Positions 47,959 through 56,272 of a stretch of 64,000 bases of DNA are shown here, one piece after another. Within the stretch, counting starts at the first letter, position 1, and every line of letters begins with the position of its first letter. This stretch comes from Nocardioides immobilis (GTDB taxonomy: Bacteria; Actinomycetota; Actinomycetes; Propionibacteriales; Nocardioidaceae). Below the pieces are notes generated by a model that searched no databases, was not told the origin of the DNA, and was given only the letters and a program-made list of their open reading frames with translations. Where the stretch lies: positions 1 to 64,000 of the forward strand of contig NZ_QXGH01000021.1 of NCBI RefSeq assembly GCF_003515065.1, written 5' to 3'. The translations under genes and the position numbers were made by a program.

Positions 47959-48561
47959 TCAGAGGTACATGCCGCCCGATCGACCCTCGTCCTGGGCCGG
48001 AGGCGCCGGCGGCCCGCCCGGCTGCCCCGGCTGGGCGCCCGGGGCGCCCTGCGCGTGCATGCCCGGGGGCAGCGCCTTCCGGATCTGCTCGAACTGCGCG
48101 CGGGCAGCCATCTGCTGCGCGTAGATCGCGGTCTGGATGCCGTGGAAGAGGCCCTCGAGCCATCCGACGAGCTGGGCCTGCGCGATCCGGAGCTCGGCGT
48201 CGGACGGGGTTGCGTCCTCCATGAACGGCAGCGAGAGTCGCTCCAGCTCCTCGACCAGCTCGGGCGCCAGGCCCTCCTCGAGCTCCTTGATCGACGCCTG
48301 GTGGATGTCGCGGAGTCGCTGGCGGCTCGCGTCGTCGAGGGGCGCCGCCTTCACCTCCTCGAGCAGCTGCCGGATCATGCTGCCGATCCGCATCACCTTC
48401 GCCGGCTGCTCCACGAGGTCGGTCAGTGCGCGCTCGCCCTCGTCGTCGGAGTCGCCGTCCTGGTTGGCGACGGCGCTCGCCGGCATCGACGCCACCGGCT
48501 GCCCGTCGGGGCCGATGATGACGATCTGTTGCTCAGGGGCCTCGGGAGACTGCTCGCTCAT
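47959..48561 (-). CDS. bpa: Bacterial proteasome activator Bpa (DUF2587)
   Basis: 200 residues. The helical core matches mycobacterial Bpa (Rv3780): VEQPAKVMRIGSMIRQLLEEVKAAPLDDASRQRLRDIHQASIKELEEGLAPELVEELERL, then WLEGLFHGIQTAIYAQQMAARAQFEQIRKALPPG. The protein ends SGGMYL. The Bpa family carries a C-terminal GQYL that docks into the 20S proteasome alpha ring, here with Met for Gln. It forms a ring that opens the proteasome without ATP (family knowledge). Whether this genome has prcBA cannot be seen. Confidence 0.9.
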   Translation of the reverse strand: MSEQSPEAPEQQIVIIGPDGQPVASMPASAVANQDGDSDDEGERALTDLVEQPAKVMRIGSMIRQLLEEVKAAPLDDASRQRLRDIHQASIKELEEGLAPELVEELERLSLPFMEDATPSDAELRIAQAQLVGWLEGLFHGIQTAIYAQQMAARAQFEQIRKALPPGMHAQGAPGAQPGQPGGPPAPPAQDEGRSGGMYL

Positions 48562-48594
48562 GCGCCCAACACTAATCGGCCCGCGTAGGACCGC

Positions 48595-49572
48595 TCAGAG
48601 GGCGAGCAGCACCTTCCCCGTGTGGGTGCTGTTCTCGACGATCCGGTGCGCCTCGGCGACCTGGTCCAGGGGGAGGACCTCGTGCACGATCGGCCGGACC
48701 TGCCCGTCGGCCACCAGCGGCCAGACGTGCTCGACGACGGAGGCGCAGATCGCGGCCTTGCCCTCGACCGGCCGCGACCGGAGGGTGGTGGCGATGACCG
48801 CGCCGCGCTTCGCGAGCAGCCGGCCGAGGTCGAGCTCGGCCTTGGCGCCGCCCTGCAGGCCGATGACGACGAGCCGGCCCTCGTCGGCGAGCACGGACAC
48901 GTTGCGCTCGAGGTACTTCGCGCCCATGTTGTCGAGCACGACATCGGCGCCCCGCCCGTCGGTGTGCGCGCGGACCACGTCGACGAAGTCCTCGTCGCGG
49001 TAGCTGATCGCGACCTCGGCGCCCAGCGACCGGCACAGCTCGAGCTTCTCCGCGCTCCCGGCCGTGGTGAACACCCGGGCGCCGAGTGCCGCCGCCAGCT
49101 GGATCGCCATCGTCCCGATGCCGCCGGCGCCGCCGTGCACGAGGAACACGTCGCCCTGCTGCAGGCCCGCCACCATGAAGACGTTCGACCAGACCGTGCA
49201 GGCGACCTCGGGCAGTGCCGCGGCGGTGACGACGTCGATGCCGTCGGGCAGCGGCATCACCTGCCCCGCCGGTACGACGACGCGGCTGGCGTAGCCGCCA
49301 CCGGCCAGGAGGGCGCACACCGGTGTCCCGACGGTCCAGCCGGTCACGCCCGCACCGACCGCCGCGATCGTGCCGCTGCACTCGAGCCCGATCACGCCGG
49401 ACGCACCCGACGGCGGCGGGTAGAACCCTCTCCGCTGCAGCAGGTCCGCCCGGTTGACCGCCGTGGCGGCGACGTCGATGAGCACCTCGCCCGGCCCCGG
49501 CTCCGGATCCGGCAGCTCGCTGATGGTCAGGACCTCAGGCCCACCGGGCTCGGTGACGGTGACAGCACGCAT
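48595..49572 (-). CDS. Zinc-free quinone oxidoreductase (PIG3/QOR type MDR)
   Basis: 325 residues from ATG 49572. MDR fold without zinc ligands: NRADLLQRRGFYPPPSGASGVIGLECSGTI and LLAGGGYASRVVVPAGQVMPLPDGID are diagnostic of the PIG3-like quinone oxidoreductases. VFLVHGGAGGIGTMAIQLA is the NADPH-binding loop. Likely reduces quinones or enones with NADPH. Single gene downstream of the DUF6457 gene on the same strand. Confidence 0.88.
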   Translation of the reverse strand: MRAVTVTEPGGPEVLTISELPDPEPGPGEVLIDVAATAVNRADLLQRRGFYPPPSGASGVIGLECSGTIAAVGAGVTGWTVGTPVCALLAGGGYASRVVVPAGQVMPLPDGIDVVTAAALPEVACTVWSNVFMVAGLQQGDVFLVHGGAGGIGTMAIQLAAALGARVFTTAGSAEKLELCRSLGAEVAISYRDEDFVDVVRAHTDGRGADVVLDNMGAKYLERNVSVLADEGRLVVIGLQGGAKAELDLGRLLAKRGAVIATTLRSRPVEGKAAICASVVEHVWPLVADGQVRPIVHEVLPLDQVAEAHRIVENSTHTGKVLLAL

Positions 49573-49602
49573 GTGCCCCATCCTGCCGACCCGGCCCCAC
49601 CG

Positions 49603-49980
49603 TCAGACCAGAAGGTCCTCTTCTTCCTCTGCGTCGACGTCCTCGTCGATCTCCTCGTCGATCTCGTCGAGGTGGGTCAGCTCCTCGGCGACCTCCTCAT
49701 CGGCCTCGGCGTCGCGGTCCTCGGCGGCAGCGGCGCCCGCCGGGCGGTCCCAGGCCTCCGCCAGGGCCTGCACCTTGGCCGCCATCCGCTCGACCGCTTC
49801 CGGGTTGGACTCGTTGGCGCCGGTGGCCACGCCGAGCAGGTAGGCAGTGACTGGCCCGGCGGCCGGGTGCACGTTGTCGTGCGCGACCTCGGCGAGGTCG
49901 CCGAGCAGGCTCTCGTCAGCCTCGCTGTCGATATCGAGGAGGTCGCACAGCTCATCGATCCAGTCGTGGAGGTTCACCAT
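49603..49980 (-). CDS. DUF6457 family protein
   Basis: 125 residues from ATG 49980. The N-terminal 90 residues (HDWIDELCDLLDIDSEADESLLGDLAEVAHDNVHPAAGPVTAYLLGVATG) match a small helical family commonly encoded beside mobA in actinobacteria. The tail is a polyacidic stretch (HLDEIDEEIDEDVDAEEEEDLL). It lies 50 bases after mobA on the same strand, consistent with a molybdenum-cofactor connection. Exact role unknown. Confidence 0.75.
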   Translation of the reverse strand: MVNLHDWIDELCDLLDIDSEADESLLGDLAEVAHDNVHPAAGPVTAYLLGVATGANESNPEAVERMAAKVQALAEAWDRPAGAAAAEDRDAEADEEVAEELTHLDEIDEEIDEDVDAEEEEDLLV

Positions 49981-50030
49981 CCCAGGGTGACTTTGCAGAC
50001 GCCCCGTGACAAGACCCGGACCGGGGCGAA

Positions 50031-50615
50031 TCAGACCTCGGGCTCGTCGGCCAGATCCCGCAGATCTGTCCACGAGTCGATATCGCGGTGCTCGTGGCCC
50101 AGTGCGGGGACCGAGACGAGATCCAGCGCGTCGAGGAGGCTCGACACCGGGCGGCCGTGCCGCGCCTCGCGGTCCGGCTCCACCTCGGCGAGTCGGGCAC
50201 TGTCGACGACGAAGGCGAGCTGGCGGCGGAGGTCGGGGTCGACCAGCACCGCGCCGTCGTGCCCGACCGCCGCATCGTGGAGACGCCGGATCGTCGTGGC
50301 GGTGATGAACGGCATGTCGACGGCGAGGACGGCCAGCCAGGGGAACGACCGGAGCAGCGAGTCGCGGCCGGTCAGCAGACCGGCCACCGGGCCGCCGTAC
50401 TGCGGGTCCTCGACGACGAATGTCACCGGGCGGTCCGTCGGCACCGGCTGTCCGACGACGACCACCTCCGCCGCGTCGATCACCGCGTCGAGCGTGTGCT
50501 CGAGCAGGCTCCGGCCGCGGATCTCGATGGTCGCCTTGTCGGCGCCACCGAGACGGGTGGCCTGGCCGCCGGCGAGGACGATGGCGGCGAAGCTGGTCAG
50601 GCCGGGCTCAATCAC
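50031..50615 (-). CDS. mobA: Molybdenum cofactor guanylyltransferase
   Basis: 194 residues from GTG 50615. Nucleotidyltransferase with the signature AAIVLAGGQATRLGGADKATIEIRGRSLLEHTLDAV; VVVGQPVPTDRPVTFVVEDPQYGGPVAGLLTG and VLAVDMPFITATTIRRLHDA (metal-binding Asp) follow. Attaches GMP to molybdopterin for molybdoenzymes. Length is normal. It is divergent from the nitrilase gene and upstream of the DUF6457 gene. Confidence 0.85.
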   Translation of the reverse strand: MIEPGLTSFAAIVLAGGQATRLGGADKATIEIRGRSLLEHTLDAVIDAAEVVVVGQPVPTDRPVTFVVEDPQYGGPVAGLLTGRDSLLRSFPWLAVLAVDMPFITATTIRRLHDAAVGHDGAVLVDPDLRRQLAFVVDSARLAEVEPDREARHGRPVSSLLDALDLVSVPALGHEHRDIDSWTDLRDLADEPEV

Positions 50616-50678
50616 CCCTGGAGTCTCGCAAACGCCACCCCTCGCCGGAAGCGTGGCGCGACGGGGGAGACTGAGGGC

Positions 50679-51461
50679 GTGAGCCACACCACCTTGCGGC
50701 TGGCCCTTGTCCAGGCGGCGTCCGGCCTCGACCCCACGGAGAACCGCGAGGCTCTCGACCGGCTCGCACCCGGCGGGCACGACCTGGTGGTCTTCCCGGA
50801 GGCGTTCGCCCGCGACTTCGGCGAGGCGGGCTCCGACGTCAGTCCGTACGCCGAGCCGCTCGACGGCCCGTTCGCGACCGAGCTGGCCGGCGTCGCGCAG
50901 GCGCGGGCGACCACCGTGGTCGCCGGCATGTTCGAGCAGAGCACAGACCCGGAGCGGCCGTTCAACACCCTCGTCGTGCGCGGCGCCGCCCAGGCGTCGT
51001 ACCGCAAGGTGCACCTTTACGACTCCTTCGGCTACCGCGAGTCCGACCGGCTCATGGCCGGGCCGATCGCGCCGGTCGTGGTGGAGGTCGGTGGCTGGCA
51101 GGTCGGGCTGATGACCTGCTACGACCTGCGCTTCCCCGAGTTCACGCGCAGGTTGGTGGATGCGGGGGCCGAGGTCATCGTGGTCCCGGCCGCCTGGGTC
51201 GCCGGGCCGCGCAAGGTCCACCACTGGCGGACGCTGCTGACCGCCCGTGCCATCGAGAACACCGTCTACGTCGCCGCGGTCGGACAGCCGGCGCCGCGCT
51301 ACACGGGCCACTCGATGGTGGTCGACCCGCTCGGCGAGGTCGTCGCCGAGGCCGGGCCGGGCGACGAGGGCGAGCCGGTCGTCGTCACCGCAGAGGTCGA
51401 CCGTGCGACGCTCGACTCCGCTCGGGTCACCAACCCGTCGCTGGCCAACCGTCGCCTTTAG
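50679..51461 (+). CDS. Carbon-nitrogen hydrolase (Nit2/deaminated-glutathione amidase type)
   Basis: 260 residues from GTG 50679. Nitrilase-superfamily catalytic triad: Glu in LVVFPEAFARDFG, Lys in YRKVHLYDSFGYRESDRL, Cys in GLMTCYDLRFPEF. The YDSFGYRES and CYDLRFPE segments point to the Nit1/Nit2 branch that hydrolyses omega-amidic keto acids or deaminated glutathione. No signal peptide. Divergent from mobA; a membrane protein gene follows after 22 bases. Confidence 0.88.
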   Translation: MSHTTLRLALVQAASGLDPTENREALDRLAPGGHDLVVFPEAFARDFGEAGSDVSPYAEPLDGPFATELAGVAQARATTVVAGMFEQSTDPERPFNTLVVRGAAQASYRKVHLYDSFGYRESDRLMAGPIAPVVVEVGGWQVGLMTCYDLRFPEFTRRLVDAGAEVIVVPAAWVAGPRKVHHWRTLLTARAIENTVYVAAVGQPAPRYTGHSMVVDPLGEVVAEAGPGDEGEPVVVTAEVDRATLDSARVTNPSLANRRL

Positions 51462-51483
51462 CCATGGCCTAGGGTGGGCCGCC

Positions 51484-52524
51484 GTGTCCCGAACCGCCAC
51501 CCGCGCCGCCCAGCGGCCCGCTCTGACCGGGCTGCGGCAACGGGTCGCCAGCGTCGCGGCCTCGCCGCTCCCGCTGGTGGCCTGGGCCGCGCTGGTGCTC
51601 GGCGGGACCGCGCTGCTCGTCTGCGCGATGGTGCCGGTCGGGCCGGACTGGCTGGGCATCACCGGGTCGGTGACGATCGGGGCGACGTACGCCTGGGCGC
51701 TTGCGGCACGGACCGGCGGCCGGCCGGTGATCTTCGGGACGCTCGCGCTGGCGATGGGGCTGATGGCCGCGTGGGTCGACCAGGACCTGCTCTCGACCGG
51801 CGCGTCGGTGCTGGTGACCGTGGTCGCCGCCGTCCTCGGGGTGATGGCAACGGTCCCCGCGAAGACGTTCCCCGCGTCGGTCCGTGAGTGCTTGATCGGG
51901 ATGGGCCTGGCTGCGGTCGGGGCGATGGCGGCGGTCGGGTTCGAGCCGGCGATCGACGTCACGCGGTTCGAGTACCTCGGCCTCGGGCTGGCGCTGATCG
52001 GCGCCGAGATCCTCGTCTTCCGGCTCGGCGCCGGACTGCACGGGCTCGGCCGGCGGGGCGTCGCGGTCGTGGCGATCGGCGCCGCGCTCCTGCTGCTGAC
52101 CCTGCTGTACGCCGAACTGCTGCGCCGTTACGGATCCACCGTGCTGGTCGACTGGCTGCTCGCCCGGGTCGACTGGAGCCGGGAGCACCTCGGGGCCTTC
52201 CCGCGCCCGATCTTCGCCGTGCTCGGCGTGCCCGCGCTCGCCTACGGCTGCCACATGCGGGCCCGGCGCCGGCAGGGCTGGTGGGTTTGCGCGTTCGGCG
52301 TGGCCGCGACGTCCCCGGTCGCCACGTCGCTCGGCAACCCGGCGGTGGCGCTGAGCGAGGTGGCGCTGTCCGCCGGCTACGGGCTGCTCGTGGGCCTGGT
52401 GCTCGCGTACCTCATCATCCGGCTCGACCTGGCGCTGGCCGGCAACGCCGGGCGCCGCAGCCGGAGGGCGGAGGAGGCGGCCGCCGTACGACCGGAGCCG
52501 CGCCGTACGGCGGCGCTCCTGTAG
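51484..52524 (+). CDS. Multi-spanning membrane protein, unknown
   Basis: 346 residues from GTG 51484. About nine hydrophobic segments, for example PLVAWAALVLGGTALLVCAMV, ITGSVTIGATYAWALAA, SVLVTVVAAVLGVMATV, LGLALIGAEILVFRLGAGL and VAVVAIGAALLLLTLLYAELL. Conserved-looking loop residues are few (WVDQDLLSTGASV; RVDWSREHLGAFPRP). No family is recognised. The tail is basic (GRRSRRAEEAAAVRPEPRRT). Possibly cotranscribed with the preceding amidase gene. Confidence 0.65.
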   Translation: MSRTATRAAQRPALTGLRQRVASVAASPLPLVAWAALVLGGTALLVCAMVPVGPDWLGITGSVTIGATYAWALAARTGGRPVIFGTLALAMGLMAAWVDQDLLSTGASVLVTVVAAVLGVMATVPAKTFPASVRECLIGMGLAAVGAMAAVGFEPAIDVTRFEYLGLGLALIGAEILVFRLGAGLHGLGRRGVAVVAIGAALLLLTLLYAELLRRYGSTVLVDWLLARVDWSREHLGAFPRPIFAVLGVPALAYGCHMRARRRQGWWVCAFGVAATSPVATSLGNPAVALSEVALSAGYGLLVGLVLAYLIIRLDLALAGNAGRRSRRAEEAAAVRPEPRRTAALL

Positions 52525-52591
52525 GTGCTGGCGCCGCTTTCCCGGCACCCCGGTGTCGGACTACCAGGAGGTAACCCTTAGCGTCGCCACC

Positions 52592-52816
52592 ATGCGCAGC
52601 CAGCCGTCGGAGATCAGGGCCGAGATGGTGGCAAACGTGCTCTCCGTCGACGTGGCCGTCGGCGACACGGTCGCCGCCGGGGAGGCCGTGCTGCTGCTCG
52701 AGTCCATGAAGATGGAGATCCCGGTGATCGCCGAGACCGGCGGGGTCGTGCAGGCGATCAAGGTCGACGTCGGCGACGTCGTCCAAGAGGGCGACCTGCT
52801 CGTCCAGCTCGGCTGA
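52592..52816 (+). CDS. Stand-alone biotin/lipoyl attachment protein (BCCP-like)
   Basis: 74 residues from ATG 52592; an in-frame GTG at 52553 would add 13 residues. The whole protein is one biotinyl domain: IRAEMVANVLSVDVAVGDTVAAGEAVLLLESMKMEIPV with the modified lysine in ESMKM, then GVVQAIKVDVGDVVQEGDLLVQLG. No carboxylase or transcarboxylase subunit is adjacent. Small free BCCP proteins of this type occur widely in actinobacteria as partners of acyl-CoA carboxylases encoded elsewhere, or with unknown partners. Confidence 0.8.
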   Translation: MRSQPSEIRAEMVANVLSVDVAVGDTVAAGEAVLLLESMKMEIPVIAETGGVVQAIKVDVGDVVQEGDLLVQLG

Positions 52817-52896
52817 CCCAGGCCGTGTCCGTGCTGGTGCAGGAGCGGTTGGCCGAGCGCGAGGCCGAGAAGCCCGAGTAGGGCTCAGGTCCGCGG

Positions 52897-53448
52897 CTAC
52901 TGGCGTCGCTGAACCTCCTCCCTGACGGCCGACGCGCCGACGTACGCCAGGCACGACCCGGCGACGACGGCGACGAGCGTGGGCGCCGGAATCGCGAAGG
53001 TCGGCCGGGGGAAGTCACCTGCCGCGTGTTGGAGCCACGCGAAGGAGATGGGGAGCAGGGGCACCCAGTACCAGGGACCGGTCAGGGCCACGGTTCCGGC
53101 GGCGAGCGAGAGCGCCGCGAGGACGTACGCCGCGACCATCCTCCCGTCCGGCGACAACAGGCAGTAGCCGGCGACCGCGCCCGCTCCGGCGTACGCGAGC
53201 GCCAGCCGGGCGAGTGCGATCACCACGGGCGACCGCGTCGCGTGCCGGGTGAGATCGGGCGAGCGGTCGACCAGGGGCTCGGCCATGGTGAGTGCGACCA
53301 GCGCGGGCACGAGGGCCCAGCCGTTGAGGCGGTCGGGGAACGTCGGAAGCAGGAACTGGTCGGTCGCCGTGGTCTCGATCAGGAGGACGGCCGCGCCGAT
53401 CAGGAGGCCGACGCGGCCGACGCCCCACGCCTGGAGTGCGGCGGTCAC
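52897..53448 (-). CDS. Membrane protein, last gene of the secreted-protein/ABC operon
   Basis: 183 residues from GTG 53448, overlapping the previous stop by four bases (GTGA). Five or six hydrophobic segments: VGLLIGAAVLLIETTATDQFLLP, GWALVPALVALTMAEPL, SPVVIALARLALAYAGAGAVAGYCLL, MVAAYVLAALSLAAGTVALTG, WVPLLPISFAW and LVAVVAGSCLAYVGASAV. The C terminus is REEVQRRQ. No family is recognised; it may be a second permease-like subunit or an immunity-type membrane protein. Confidence 0.65.
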   Translation of the reverse strand: MTAALQAWGVGRVGLLIGAAVLLIETTATDQFLLPTFPDRLNGWALVPALVALTMAEPLVDRSPDLTRHATRSPVVIALARLALAYAGAGAVAGYCLLSPDGRMVAAYVLAALSLAAGTVALTGPWYWVPLLPISFAWLQHAAGDFPRPTFAIPAPTLVAVVAGSCLAYVGASAVREEVQRRQ

Positions 53449-54716
53449 TGCGGCAGCCGCAGGGCGTTGAGCCGGCAGTCGCTGAGCGCGTCGTACGTCG
53501 TCCGCACCCACGGGTGCTGGTCCTCCGCCGGCAGGGCCCACCAATCGGCAAGACCACCCTCGGTCGGCGCGGACGCCTGTCCGTCCTGGACCAGGATCCA
53601 GTGGGTCAGCACCCGGTCGATCGTGAACACGACCTCGGGGAGGTCCTCCGGCGAGTCGCTGGAGTAGGCCGGGCAGTCCGCAGGCTGCGCAAGCGACCGT
53701 GCGGCGGTCTCGTCGGTCACCGTGGCGCCGAGCTCCTCGTCCGCGAACAGCCGGACGGAGCCCTCGTCGAGGTTGGAGTCGCCGGGGAGCTTCTGCACGA
53801 ACCTCGCGGGCAACGCGACGCCCGCCGCCACCAGTGGGCCGGCGAGACGCTGCATCCGCGCGGCGAGGTCGTCGAGCGGCCGGGTGGTCTCCTCGAGCAT
53901 GCAGACCGTCGGCTGCCCGTCCCGGCACTCGTACTCGACGCTCGACGACACGTAGCGCTCGTCGCTGTCGCTGTGGAGCCGGAACAGCGCGGGGATGGCA
54001 GCAGCGACCAGCACCGCGCACATCCCGCGATGGACGGTCGACGAGGTGCGGAACAGGTCCCAGTGGGACAGCGCCATCACGGCGACGCCCAGTCCGAGCG
54101 CCGCCACGGCCTGTGCGGCGATCGGGTGGATGGCGAAGGTCTCGGCGGACAGCGAGCCGCTCGTGCCGCCGGTGCGGAAGACGCCGGGAACGACGCCGAC
54201 GCTCGAGAGGATGAAGAGGGTGAAGACCGACACAGCGGCCCACGGTGCCGCCCAGTAGTGCCCGATCCGGCTCCCCATCATGGCGCCGATCGACACCTCG
54301 GCACCGAGGACGGCGAGCGCCGGCGGGACGACCCAGAACAGCTCCGGGTAGGTGTGGGCGCCGGCGGCCCAGGCCGCCGTGGTCGTGAGCGCGCAGATGA
54401 GGAGGACCGCTGCCGAGGCGAGAGCCCAGACGCCGAGTGCCGGAGCCAGCCACCCGAGCCAGGGGCGTCTCGCCTGACTGAGCAGGTCGGGGACGCCTGA
54501 CCGGCGCAGGCGGACGTAGACGACGCAGGCGATGCCGGCCGCGACCGGACCCAGCGTCGTGATGCTGAACGTGCCCTGGTCCAGGGCCTTCTTCCAGGAC
54601 CCGAGCCAGGACAGGTCCCGGTCGAGGACCGGCGGCAGTCCTGCTGTGAACAACGCCGCCGCCGTGAGGAGCCGGACCCGCGCCGTGCCGAGCCACACGC
54701 CCTGCGCGCCGATCAC
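53445..54716 (-). CDS. ABC permease-like membrane protein with extracytoplasmic domain
   Basis: 423 residues from GTG 54716, overlapping the ABC ATPase stop by four bases. About seven membrane segments occupy residues 1-245 (VRLLTAAALFTAGLPPVL, FSITTLGPVAAGIACVVYV, WLAPALGVWALASAAVLLICALT, LFWVVPPALAVLGAEVSIGAMMGS and others). A soluble domain of about 180 residues follows, with at least four cysteines (VEYECRDGQPTVCMLEE, ADCPAYSS, LSDCRLNALRL). Layout fits an ABC-2-like permease carrying an outside domain. No named family is recognised with confidence. Confidence 0.65.
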   Translation of the reverse strand: MIGAQGVWLGTARVRLLTAAALFTAGLPPVLDRDLSWLGSWKKALDQGTFSITTLGPVAAGIACVVYVRLRRSGVPDLLSQARRPWLGWLAPALGVWALASAAVLLICALTTTAAWAAGAHTYPELFWVVPPALAVLGAEVSIGAMMGSRIGHYWAAPWAAVSVFTLFILSSVGVVPGVFRTGGTSGSLSAETFAIHPIAAQAVAALGLGVAVMALSHWDLFRTSSTVHRGMCAVLVAAAIPALFRLHSDSDERYVSSSVEYECRDGQPTVCMLEETTRPLDDLAARMQRLAGPLVAAGVALPARFVQKLPGDSNLDEGSVRLFADEELGATVTDETAARSLAQPADCPAYSSDSPEDLPEVVFTIDRVLTHWILVQDGQASAPTEGGLADWWALPAEDQHPWVRTTYDALSDCRLNALRLPQ

Positions 54717-55441
54717 GCGTCCGCGATCGTGGTGAGGAAGGCCAGCTCGGCCGACCGGTTCGGCCCCCCGTGCGCGGCCACGAACGACGACGTCGCGCCG
54801 TGGTAGCGCACGACCCCCTCGTGGAGGACGACGATGCTCGACGTCACGCTCGCGATGTCCTCCATCACGTGGCTGCTCATCAGGACCAGGCAGCGGGAGT
54901 CCAGGTTCGCGATGATCTCGCGGACGCCGGCCCGTTGCTCGGGGTCGAGCCCTGTCGTCGGCTCGTCGAGCAGCAGCACGCGCGGCTCGTTCACGAGTGC
55001 CGCGGCGAGTGCCAGGCGGCGCCGCATGCCGCCTGACAGCCGGCGGGTCTGCTGATGGGCGCGGTCGGCGAGTCCGACCGCCTCCACCGCTTCCGCCGAC
55101 TGTGCCTTCGCCGTGCGCGAGGGGACGCGTCGCAGCCAGCACAGGTAGCCGAGCACCTGGGTGACGGTGAGCTCGCCCGGAAACTGGATCTCCTGAGGCA
55201 TGTAGCCGATCGTCTGGACGACGCGCCGGCGACGCGGTCCGTACAGGTCGTCGCCGTCGACGGTAACGGTTCCGTCCTGCGGAGTGCGAGCGCCGGCGAG
55301 GGTGCGGAGCAGGGTGGTCTTGCCTGCCCCGTTGACGCCCACCAGGCCGACCGGACCGGCCGTCAGCTCGAGCTCGTCGATGGTGACGACCGGCCGGTCG
55401 AGACGGTAGGAGCACCGCACACCCGAGAGTGCGACCGTCAC
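54713..55441 (-). CDS. ABC transporter ATP-binding protein
   Basis: 242 residues from GTG 55441, overlapping the secreted-protein stop by four bases. Walker A VGVNGAGKTTLLR, Q-loop IGYMPQEIQFPGELTVTQVLGYL, signature RRLSGGMRRRLALAAALVN, Walker B RVLLLDEPTTGLDPEQR and switch His in SSHVMEDI. This is the CcmA/antibiotic-exporter branch of ABC ATPases. It energises the membrane protein encoded next, probably for export of, or protection against, the secreted protein encoded just upstream. Confidence 0.88.
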   Translation of the reverse strand: MTVALSGVRCSYRLDRPVVTIDELELTAGPVGLVGVNGAGKTTLLRTLAGARTPQDGTVTVDGDDLYGPRRRRVVQTIGYMPQEIQFPGELTVTQVLGYLCWLRRVPSRTAKAQSAEAVEAVGLADRAHQQTRRLSGGMRRRLALAAALVNEPRVLLLDEPTTGLDPEQRAGVREIIANLDSRCLVLMSSHVMEDIASVTSSIVVLHEGVVRYHGATSSFVAAHGGPNRSAELAFLTTIADA

Positions 55442-55926
55442 AGGCTGAAGGTGATGAACGGGTTGATGCTGCAGGCGTCCGGGCTCCACTCCTGGTCCTC
55501 GCAGACCTTGTAGTAGACGCGTCCCTTCTCGACACCGTCGATGTCCGCGTAGTAGTAGGCGTCGTACTGATCGACCCAGTCACCGCTGCGATCGCGTGCG
55601 CTCTGGTCGGTGCAGCACTTGCCCTGCCAGTGGTACTGGCCCTGGAAGTTCGGCCAGTAGACGTCGTAGTCGGACTGCGTGTAGACGTAGTCGCCGCCCG
55701 GCCGCGGATCCTTGTAGTTGGTGTGGTTCTTCAGACTGCCATCCTTGGTGTACGCCGTCCCGTAGGCCAGCGCCTGCTTGACGCCGCCGTCCCAGGCGAC
55801 CAGGGGGTCACTCCGGGAGTTCCAGTCGTCGGATGCTGCCATGGCCGCTGGACCCGACGCCAAGAAGATCGCCGCGCCGAGCGTGCCGACAGCGAGCGGT
55901 AGGTGCTTCCTGATGGTGTGGTGCAT
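55438..55926 (-). CDS. Secreted aromatic-rich protein with four cysteines
   Basis: 162 residues from ATG 55926 with a GAGGAAAGG ribosome site. Signal peptide HLPLAVGTLGAAIFLASGPAAMA, cleaved before ASDDW. The mature part of about 130 residues is rich in Tyr, Trp, Asp and Gly (GGDYVYTQSDYDVYWPNFQGQYHW) with cysteines in GKCCTDQ, YYKVCEDQ and DACSIN that could form two disulfides. No known family is recognised. Being the first gene of an ABC operon it could be an exported effector, bacteriocin-like protein or signal; this is inference. Confidence 0.75.
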   Translation of the reverse strand: MHHTIRKHLPLAVGTLGAAIFLASGPAAMAASDDWNSRSDPLVAWDGGVKQALAYGTAYTKDGSLKNHTNYKDPRPGGDYVYTQSDYDVYWPNFQGQYHWQGKCCTDQSARDRSGDWVDQYDAYYYADIDGVEKGRVYYKVCEDQEWSPDACSINPFITFSL

Positions 55927-55975
55927 GTCGTGCCTTTCCTCGAGGGCGGGCCGAGGGCGCCGATTTCTTGATGTG

Positions 55976-56260
55976 TCACTCGTTCGGAGTCCCTGAGTCG
56001 TCGCTGGTGCCGTCGCTTGCTGCGTCGATCGCCGCGGCGACCAGGCCGGCCGCTGGGAGGTCGAGCGCGATCGCCAGCTGGACCAGCTCGGCGACGGTCA
56101 GGTCGCCGTTGTCGTTGAGGCGGTGGTGCAGCGTCGACCGCGGAATGCCGGAGATCGAGCTCAGCTCGGTGAGCTTGATCTGTCTTTCCGTGACGACGCG
56201 ACGGAGCTCTTGAGCGGCGGCCCGGCGGACCCGGCTCCCGAGATGTTCCGGTTGGGACAC
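55976..56260 (-). CDS. Small HTH regulator heading the ABC operon
   Basis: 94 residues from GTG 56260. The XRE-like helix-turn-helix is LTELSSISGIPRSTLHHRLNDNGDLTVAELVQLAIALDL, followed by a short Ala/Asp/Ser tail. It lies 50 bases upstream of the secreted-protein gene on the same strand and is divergent from a second, related HTH gene at 56340. Both share IPRSTL in the recognition region, so they may be paralogues acting on the same intergenic operator. Confidence 0.8.
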   Translation of the reverse strand: MSQPEHLGSRVRRAAAQELRRVVTERQIKLTELSSISGIPRSTLHHRLNDNGDLTVAELVQLAIALDLPAAGLVAAAIDAASDGTSDDSGTPNE

Positions 56261-56272
56261 AATCGAAAGATA

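Noticed and set aside
52824..52880. Tiny frame (about 18 residues, VSVLVQERLAEREAEKPE) after the biotinyl protein gene
   Set aside because: Too short to support, with no ribosome site or evidence of conservation available.
55438..55926. Lactococcin 972 family bacteriocin
   Set aside because: The operon plan is similar (secreted protein, ABC genes), but the mature protein is longer and I could not match the characteristic tryptophan/tyrosine pattern of that family.
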